Shown here piece by piece: positions 58,301-64,000 of a stretch of 64,000 nucleotides of DNA. This DNA comes from Actinostola sp. cb2023 (Eukaryota > Cnidaria > Anthozoa > Actiniaria > Actinostolidae): the NCBI GenBank assembly GCA_033675265.1, contig JAUJYZ010000404.1:143501-207500 (forward strand), read 5' to 3'. Every line of letters begins with the position of its first letter. Position 1 is the first letter of the stretch. The notes under the pieces are model-generated. The model saw nothing but the letters and a program-made list of their open reading frames with translations. It ran no database searches and was not told where the DNA came from. Both the position numbers and the translations under genes were made by a program.

Positions 58301-59107
58301 ACAGGAGGGGAGGCACAGGAGAGGAGGCACAGGAGGGGAGGAGGAGGGGAGGCACAGGAGGGGAGGAGGAGGGGAGGCACAGGAGGGGAGGCACAGGAGG
58401 GGAGGCACAGGAGGGGAGGCACAGGAGGGGAGGCACAGGAGGGGAGGGACAGAAGGGGAGGCACAGGAGGGGAGGCACAAGAGGGGAGGCACAGGAGGGG
58501 AGGCACAGGAGGGGAGGCACAAGAGGGGAGGCACAAGAGGGGAGGCACAGGAGGTGAGGCACAAGAGGGGAGGCACAGGAGGGGAGGCACAAGAGGGGAG
58601 GCACAGGAGGGGAGGCACAGGAGGGGAGGCACAGGAGGGGAGGCACAAGAGGTGAGGCACAAGAGGGGAGGCACAAGAGGGGAGGCACAGGAGGGGAGGC
58701 ACAAGAGGGGAGGCACAGGAGGGGAGGCACAGGAGGGGAGGCACAAGAGGGGAGGCACAAGAGGGGAGGCACAGGAGGGGAGGCACAAGAGGGGAGGCAC
58801 AAGAGGGGAGGCACAAGAGGGGAGGCACAGGAGGGGAGGCACAGGAGAGGAGGCATATTGAGTAGGGTACATAAACACAGCAGATATTTCTTGCAGTTTT
58901 ACAATCTACATCAACACTTACATTGAGCCATTTATTTCAAAAACGTTATTGTCTTGTCCAATATGATTGTCTATAGCAAGACTGTCTTGTCTTGATTCTA
59001 TGAGAGTTTCCCCTGCCTTGAGCAGCAGAAGAGCATTTTGTAGACATATTGAAGAGAATTCTAGAGTACAGCCTGGCATTGCTGCTGATTGGCTGTCATT
59101 ATTGGAA
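46352..59107 (-). CDS. CNOT10: CCR4-NOT transcription complex subunit 10, 3' portion
   Basis: Minus-strand exons: 59107-58922, 57819-57724, 56955-56842 (duplicate), 55667-55554, 54175-54048, 53701-53657, 52913-52792, 47019-46944 and 46455-46352 (stop at 46354). All are bounded by AG/GT and phases agree throughout. CNOT10 is a TPR-repeat subunit that, with CNOT11, binds the N-terminal part of the CNOT1 scaffold. Diagnostic blocks are [75 protein letters not shown] and [20 protein letters not shown]. The last exon ends ...KRLSDYWKS. It encodes about 289 residues (327 with both exon copies); the N-terminal part lies beyond the window. The last two introns are 5.8 kb and 0.5 kb; the larger is filled by an 84-bp array. 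Confidence 0.94.
46705..46864. repeat. near-perfect foldback hairpin in CNOT10 intron
   Basis: Arms share TTCATGCTTTTAGCTGTGCG-type sequence, CGAGTTATGGATG and GGGAAGTTTGGAGAGCACTC, with a tiny loop at about 46784. A related hairpin is at 54414-54601. Confidence 0.88.
47241..47342. repeat. inverted repeat with CCATAACTTCCCGTACGG arms
   Basis: CCATAACTTCCCGTACGGCC at 47241 and GGTCCGTACGGGAAGTTATGG ending at 47342 form 20-bp arms. A diverged single relative (GGTCCGTACCGAAAATTATG) is near 41845. Confidence 0.82.
47569..52852 (-). repeat. 84-bp array derived from a CNOT10 exon-intron junction (about 63 units)
   Basis: Read on the minus strand, each 84-bp unit is the last 63 nt of the CNOT10 exon at 52913-52792 (AATCTTGCAAGT... 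coding [21 protein letters not shown]) followed by 21 nt of the next intron (GTAAATCAATG...TTAGTAG). The first unit is the real exon end; the others fill the intron. Units vary mainly at three sites. Two indels (1 nt at about 50043, 4 nt at about 50613) break the plus-strand frame that otherwise stays open for up to 830 codons. Confidence 0.97.
52792..52913 (-). CDS. CNOT10: CNOT10 TPR exon that seeded the 84-bp array
   Basis: Acceptor TTTCAG/GTTGTG at 52913 and donor AGTCAG/GTAAAT at 52792. It enters in phase 1 and leaves in phase 0 (122 nt). It encodes [20 protein letters not shown] then [20 protein letters not shown]. The 3' half is repeated downstream in every array unit. Confidence 0.93.
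52918..53640. other. CNOT10 intron with (AATG)n tract
   Basis: A short (ATGA)n run at 52946-52965 and degenerate extensions to about 53030, then unique AT-rich intron with no recognised element. Confidence 0.6.
53949..54012. repeat. short inverted repeat beside a CNOT10 exon
   Basis: TGATCAAAATCTAAATTCTC and the facing GAGAATTTGGATTTTGATCA. The motif GTGATCAAAATCCAAGTTCC recurs at about 56040 and 57333, at the ends of the 1288-bp duplicates. Confidence 0.75.
54414..54601. repeat. foldback hairpin, relative of 46705-46864
   Basis: Arms share AATGCTTAGC-type ends, TCGAGTTATGGAGCACG and GGGAATTTGGGAGAGCAC around a centre at about 54507. The same CGAGTTATGGA core appears in the 46705 hairpin. 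Confidence 0.85.
55004..55513. mobile_element. MITE with about 85-bp inverted repeats (copy within duplication 1)
   Basis: TAATAAGCCACTTCACGCTT... and its inverse at 55428-55513 share CGCCCGCCATTTTGAATTGG-type sequence and AATTTATAGAAATCTGGATC. The inverse end stops 40 bp short of the CNOT10 exon. The twin is at 56292-56801. Confidence 0.88.
55554..55667 (-). CDS. CNOT10: CNOT10 114-nt exon, copy 1
   Basis: Acceptor TTTGCAG/GTGTGC, donor CACAA/GTGAGT. Encodes [20 protein letters not shown] and [18 protein letters not shown]. Enters and leaves in phase 2, so skipping it or repeating it keeps the frame. Confidence 0.9.
56292..56801. mobile_element. MITE with about 85-bp inverted repeats (copy within duplication 2)
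   Basis: Duplicated along with its surroundings from 55004-55513; not an independent insertion. Confidence 0.88.
56842..56955 (-). CDS. CNOT10: CNOT10 114-nt exon, copy 2
   Basis: Same sequence and splice sites as 55554-55667. The upstream exon (57724) leaves in phase 2 and joins this copy in frame (NIR/CAML); splicing to copy 1 is also in frame (SGSHK/CAML). Confidence 0.85.
58129..58856 (+). repeat. 14-bp purine-rich minisatellite (about 52 units)
   Basis: Units of GGAGGGGAGGCACA with variants (AAGAGGGG, AGGAGAGG, GAGGAGGGG). The plus strand is almost all purine. It lies in the CNOT10 intron between exons 58922 and 57819, ending 66 bp from the exon donor. The long Pro/Leu/Cys/Ala/Ser minus-strand frames are by-products. 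Confidence 0.96.
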
Positions 59108-59154
59108 CTAAACAAACAAAGGTTCTAATAAATAAACAACAATATGTGACAGTC

Positions 59155-62100
59155 GGTCATTTACTCATCCATCCATTCAGTCATTCACTAGTTGGTCTAT
59201 ACTACATGTATTCATCCATCCATCCATTCAGTCATTCACTAGTTGGTCTATACTACATGTATTCATCCATCCATCCATTCAGTCATTCACTAGTTGGTCT
59301 ATACTACATGTATTCATCCATCCATCCATTCAGTCATTCACTAGTTGATCTATACTAAATGTATTCGTCCATCCATCTATTCAGTCATTCACTAGTTGAT
59401 CTATACTACATGTATTCATCCATCCATCCATTCAGTCATTCACTAGTTGGTCTATACTACATGTATTCATCCATCCATCCATTCAGTCATTCACTAGTTG
59501 GTCTATACTAAATGTATTCATCCATCCATCCATTCAGTCATTCACTAGTTGGTCTATACTACATGTATTCATCCATCCATCCATTCAGTCATTCACTAGT
59601 TGGTCTATACTACATGTATTCATCCATCCATCCATTCAGTCATTCACTAGTTGGATCTATACTAAATGTATTCATTCATCTCATCCATTCAGTCATTCAC
59701 TAGTTGGTCTATACTACATGTATTCATCCATCCATCCATTCAGTCATTCACTAGTTGGTCTATACTAAATGTATTCATCCATCCATCCATTCAGTCATTC
59801 ACTAGTTAGTCTATACTAAATGTATTCATCCATCCATCTATTCAGTCATTCACTAGTTGATCTATACTAAATGTATTCATCCATCCATCCATTCAGTCAT
59901 TCACTAGTTGGTCTATACTACATGTATTCATCATCATCCATCCATTCAGTCATTCACTAGTTGGTCTATACTACATGTATTCATCCATCCATCCATTCAG
60001 TCATTCACTAGTTGGTCTATACTACATGTATTCATCCATCCATCCATTCAGTCATTCACTAGTTGGTCTATACTACATGTATTCATCCATCCATCCATTC
60101 AGTCATTCACTAGTTGATCTATACTAAATGTATTCATCCATCCATCTATTCAGTCATTCACTAGTTGATCTATACTAAATGTATTCATCCATCCATCTAT
60201 TCAGTCATTCACTAGTTGATACTATACTACATGTCATTCACATCTATACATCCATCCATCATTCAGTCATTCACTAGTTGGTCTATACTACATGTATTCA
60301 TCCATCCATCCATTCAGTCATTCACTAGTTGGTCTACTACTACATGTCATTCACTAGTTTCTATCCATCCATCCATCCATCCATCCATCCAGTCATTCAC
60401 TAGTTGGTCTATACTACATGTATTCATCCATCCATCCATTCAGTCATTCACTAGTTGGTCTATACTACATGTATTCATCCATCCATCCATTCAGTCATTC
60501 ACTAGTTGGTCTATACTACATGTATTCATCCATCCATCCATTCAGTCATTCACTAGTTGGTCTATACTAAATGTATTCATCCATCCATCCATTCAGTCAT
60601 TCACTAGTTGGTCTATACTAAATGTATTCATCCATCCATCTATTCAGTCATTCACTAGTTTGATCTATACTAAATGTATTCATCCATCCATCCATTCAGT
60701 CATTCACTAGTTGGTCTATACTACATGTATTCATCCATCCATCCATTCAGTCATTCACTAGTTGGTCTATACTACATGTATTCATCCATCCATCCATTCA
60801 GTCATTCACTAGTTGGTCTATACTAAATGTATTCATCCATCCATCCATTCAGTCATTCACTAGTTGGTCTATACTAAATGTATTCATCCATCCATCTATT
60901 CAGTCATTCACTAGTTGATCTATACTAAATGTATTCATCCATCCATCTATTCAGTCATTCACTAGTTGATCTATACTACATGTATTCATCCATCCATCCA
61001 TTCAGTCATTCACTAGTTGGTCTATACTACATGTATTCATCCATCCATCCATTCAGTCATTCACTAGTTGGTCTATACTACATGTATTCATCCATCCATC
61101 CATCCATCCATCCATCCAGTCATTCACTAGTTGGTCTATACTAAATGTATTCATCCATCCATCCATTCAGTCATTCACTAGTTGGTCTATACTACATGTA
61201 TTCATCCATCCATCCATTCAGTCATTCACTAGTTGGTCTATACTAAATGTATTCATCCATCCATCCATTCAGTCATTCACTAGTTGATCTATACTACATG
61301 TATTCATCCATCCATCCATTCAGTCATACACTAGTTGGTCTATACTACATGTATTCATCCATCCATCCATTCAGTCATTCACTAGTTGGTCTATACTAAA
61401 TGTATTCATCCATCCATCCATTCAGTCATTCACTAGTTGGTCTATACTAATGTGTATCATCCATCCATCCATCCATCCATCCATCCATTCAGTCATTCAC
61501 TAGTTGGTCTGATCCATCCATCCATCCATTCAGTCATTCACTAGTTGGTCTATGCTACATGTATTCATCCATCCATCCATTCAGTCATTCACTAGTTGGT
61601 CTATACTAAATGTATTCATCCATCCATCCATTCAGTCATTCACTAGTTGGTCTATACTAAATGTATTCATCCATCCATCCATTCAGTCATTCACTAGTTG
61701 GTCTATACTAAATGTATTCATCCATCCATCCATTCAGTCATTCACTAGTTGGTCTATACTAAATGTATTCATCCATCTATCCATTCAGTCATTCACTAGT
61801 TGGTCTATACTAAATGTATTCACCCATCCATCCATTCAGTCATTCACTAGTTGGTCTATACTAAATGTATTCATCCATCCATCCATTCAGTCATTCACTA
61901 GTTGGTCTATACTACATGTATTCATCCATCCATCTATTCAGTCATTCACTAGTTGGTCTATACTAAATGTATTCATTCATTTACTCATCCATTCAGTCAT
62001 TCACTAGTTGGTCTATACTAAATGTATTCATTCATTTACTCATCCATTCAGTCATTCACTAGTTAGTCTATACTAAATGTATTCATCCATCCATCTATTC

Positions 62101-63030
62101 AGTCATTCACTAGTTGATCTATACTAAATGTATTCATCCATCCATCTATTCAGTCATTCACTAGTTGATCTATACTACATGTATTCATCCATCCATCCAT
62201 TCAGTCATTCACTAGTTGGTCTATACTAAATGTATTCATCCATCCATCCATTCATTCAATAGTTTGTCTATACTACATGTATTCATCCATCCATCTATTC
62301 AGTCATTCACTAGTTGGTCTATACTAAATGTATTCATTCATCCATCCATTCAGTCATTCACTAGTTGGTCTATACTAAATGTATTCATCCATCTATCCAT
62401 TCAGTCATTCACTAGTTGGTCTATACTAAATGTATTCACCCATCCATCCATTCAGTCATTCACTAGTTGGTCTATACTAAATGTATTCATCCATCCATCC
62501 ATTCAGTCATTCACTAGTTGGTCTATACTACATGTATTCATCCATCCATCTATTCAGTCATTCACTAGTTGGTCTATACTAAATGTATTCATTCATTTAC
62601 TCATCCATTCAGTCATTCACTAGTTGGTCTATACTAAATGTATTCATTCATTTACTCATCCATTCAGTCATTCACTAGTTAGTCTATACTAAATGTATTC
62701 ATCCATCCATCTATTCAGTCATTCACTAGTTGATCTATACTAAATGTATTCATCCATCCATCTATTCAGTCATTCACTAGTTGATCTATACTACATGTAT
62801 TCATCCATCCATCCATTCAGTCATTCACTAGTTGGTCTATACTAAATGTATTCATCCATCCATCCATTCATTCAATAGTTTGTCTATACTACATGTATTC
62901 ATCCATCCATCTATTCAGTCATTCACTAGTTGGTCTATACTAAATGTATTCATTCATTTACTCATCCATTCAGTCATTCACTAGTTGGTCTATACTAAAT
63001 GTATTCATTCATTTACTCATTCATTCATTC
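59155..63030 (+). repeat. 51-bp minisatellite array (about 75 units)
   Basis: Unit TTCACTAGTTGGTCTATACT + A(C/A)ATGTATTCATCCATCCATCCATTCAGTCA, 51 bp. Variants include TACATG/TAAATG, TTGGTC/TTGATC/TTAGTC and CCATTCAG/CTATTCAG. Indels break the plus-strand frames. A 616-bp higher-order duplication is visible at about 61785-62400 and 62401-63016. It lies upstream of the visible CNOT10 exons, presumably in the next intron. Confidence 0.95.
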
Positions 63031-63935
63031 AGAATATTGTTTACATGCCATTGGTGATTCAGTTATTTATATGATTTTCATTCATCCCTTTGGTCATAGA
63101 CTTATTCAATCATTCATTTTGTTGGTCATGTATGTTTATTCATCTATTCTCTTATTCATTCAATCAGCTGGTCATTCTCCATCCACCCATTCATCTATTT
63201 CATCCATCCAGACATCTATTCATCCATCTATTCATTCATCCATCTATTTATTCATTCATTCATCCATCTATTTATTCATTTATTCATTCATCCATTTATT
63301 AATTAATTAATCCATCTATTCATCCCTCCATTCATTCATCCATCTATTCATCCCTCCATTCATTCATCCATCTATTTCTTCATCCATCCATCCATCCATC
63401 CCTCAATCATTTATCCAATCATTCATTCATTCATCCAAATTATTTATTCATCCATCCATCGTCCATTCATCCATCTATTCATTCATTCATCCATCTATTC
63501 ATTCATCCATCTATTCATTCATCCATCTAGTTATTCATCCATCTATCTATTCATTCATCCATCCATCCCTCCCTCCATTCATCCATCCATCTATTCATCC
63601 AATCTATTTATTCATCCATCTATTCATCCATCCATCCCTCCATTCATCCATCCATCTAGTTATTCATCCATCCATCTATTCATTCATCCATCTATTTATT
63701 CATCCATCCATCCCTCCATTCATCCATCCATCTATTCATTCATCCATCTATGTATTCATCCATCCATCCATCCCTCCATCCATCTATTCATTCATCCATC
63801 TATTTATTCATCCATCCATCCCTCCATCCATCTATTCATCCAATCTATTTATTCATCCATCTATTTATTCATCCCTCCATTCATCCATCCATCTATTCAT
63901 CCAATCTATTTATTCATCCATCTATTCACACACTC
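63031..63935 (+). repeat. degenerate (TCCA)n/(TTCA)n microsatellite
   Basis: Mixed TCCATCCATCTATTCATTCA tracts, apparently an expansion of the tetranucleotide core in the adjoining 51-bp unit. A 65-bp unique tail ends the window. Confidence 0.92.
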
Positions 63936-64000
63936 ATTCATTTGCATGATTATCTTACTCGAGTAATCTTCTTTGTTTTTCTGATGAAATGACGATCTTT

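Noticed and set aside
58027..58878. Cys/Pro/Leu-rich and Gly/Arg-rich ORFs over the 14-bp array
   Set aside because: Overlapping frames on both strands of a purine-rich minisatellite; no supporting exon structure.
59089..63992. Ser/His/Ile-rich ORFs such as SFTSWSILHVFIHPSIQ
   Set aside because: By-products of the 51-bp minisatellite and (TCCA)n tract; interrupted by indels.

Overview
This window is nuclear DNA from an animal, most likely an anthozoan cnidarian such as a stony coral. The genes are split by many phase-consistent GT-AG introns, the DNA is AT-rich, and it is crowded with foldback DNA elements, a tRNA-type SINE and a tyrosine-recombinase retrotransposon. I know several of these repeats, and one transposon-encoded protein family (32.1-35.8 kb), from cnidarian genomes. 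The species cannot be named from the sequence.

Genes, left to right. (1) The last three exons of GCSH, glycine cleavage H protein (+, 1118-6484). (2) An unrecognised two-exon gene encoding a 292-aa lysine-rich protein with a coiled-coil tail (+, 8679-10339). (3) A three-exon gene encoding a 217-aa mucin-like type I membrane protein (+, 11132-30094). Its first intron is 17 kb, almost all of it a 69-bp satellite. (4) A five-exon GADD45 homologue of 149 aa (+, 36846-42460). (5) The 3' part of CNOT10, the TPR subunit of the CCR4-NOT deadenylase (-, 59107-46352), whose 5' exons lie beyond the right edge. All exon boundaries were read by eye and their phases agree.

The most striking structure is inside CNOT10. 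One TPR-coding exon (52913-52792) has had its last 63 nt plus the first 21 nt of the following intron amplified into about 63 tandem copies. These form an 84-bp array (47.57-52.85 kb) that fills the next intron. Every unit keeps the 5' splice site. The common unit variants are silent in the CNOT10 reading frame. Upstream in the same gene, a phase-symmetric 114-nt exon has been doubled by a 1288-bp tandem duplication.

Other repeats. The 69-bp satellite (about 150 units, two blocks) is split by a 5.0-kb DIRS-type retrotransposon. That element has split direct repeats (A1-ORFs-B1-A2-B2) and inserted without any target duplication. GADD45 intron 2 carries a 3-kb Foldback-like element whose inverted arms are 7-bp tandem arrays, flanked by a 10-bp target duplication. 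GCSH intron 1 holds a three-deep nest of elements. Positions 32.16-35.76 kb are a degenerate DNA transposon with about 400-bp terminal inverted repeats. Within and beyond CNOT10's upstream exons there are a 14-bp purine-rich array (58.1-58.9 kb), a 51-bp array (59.2-63.0 kb) and a TCCA-type microsatellite to the right edge. The very long ORFs in the window (up to about 830 codons) are by-products of arrays whose period is divisible by three; they are not treated as genes.
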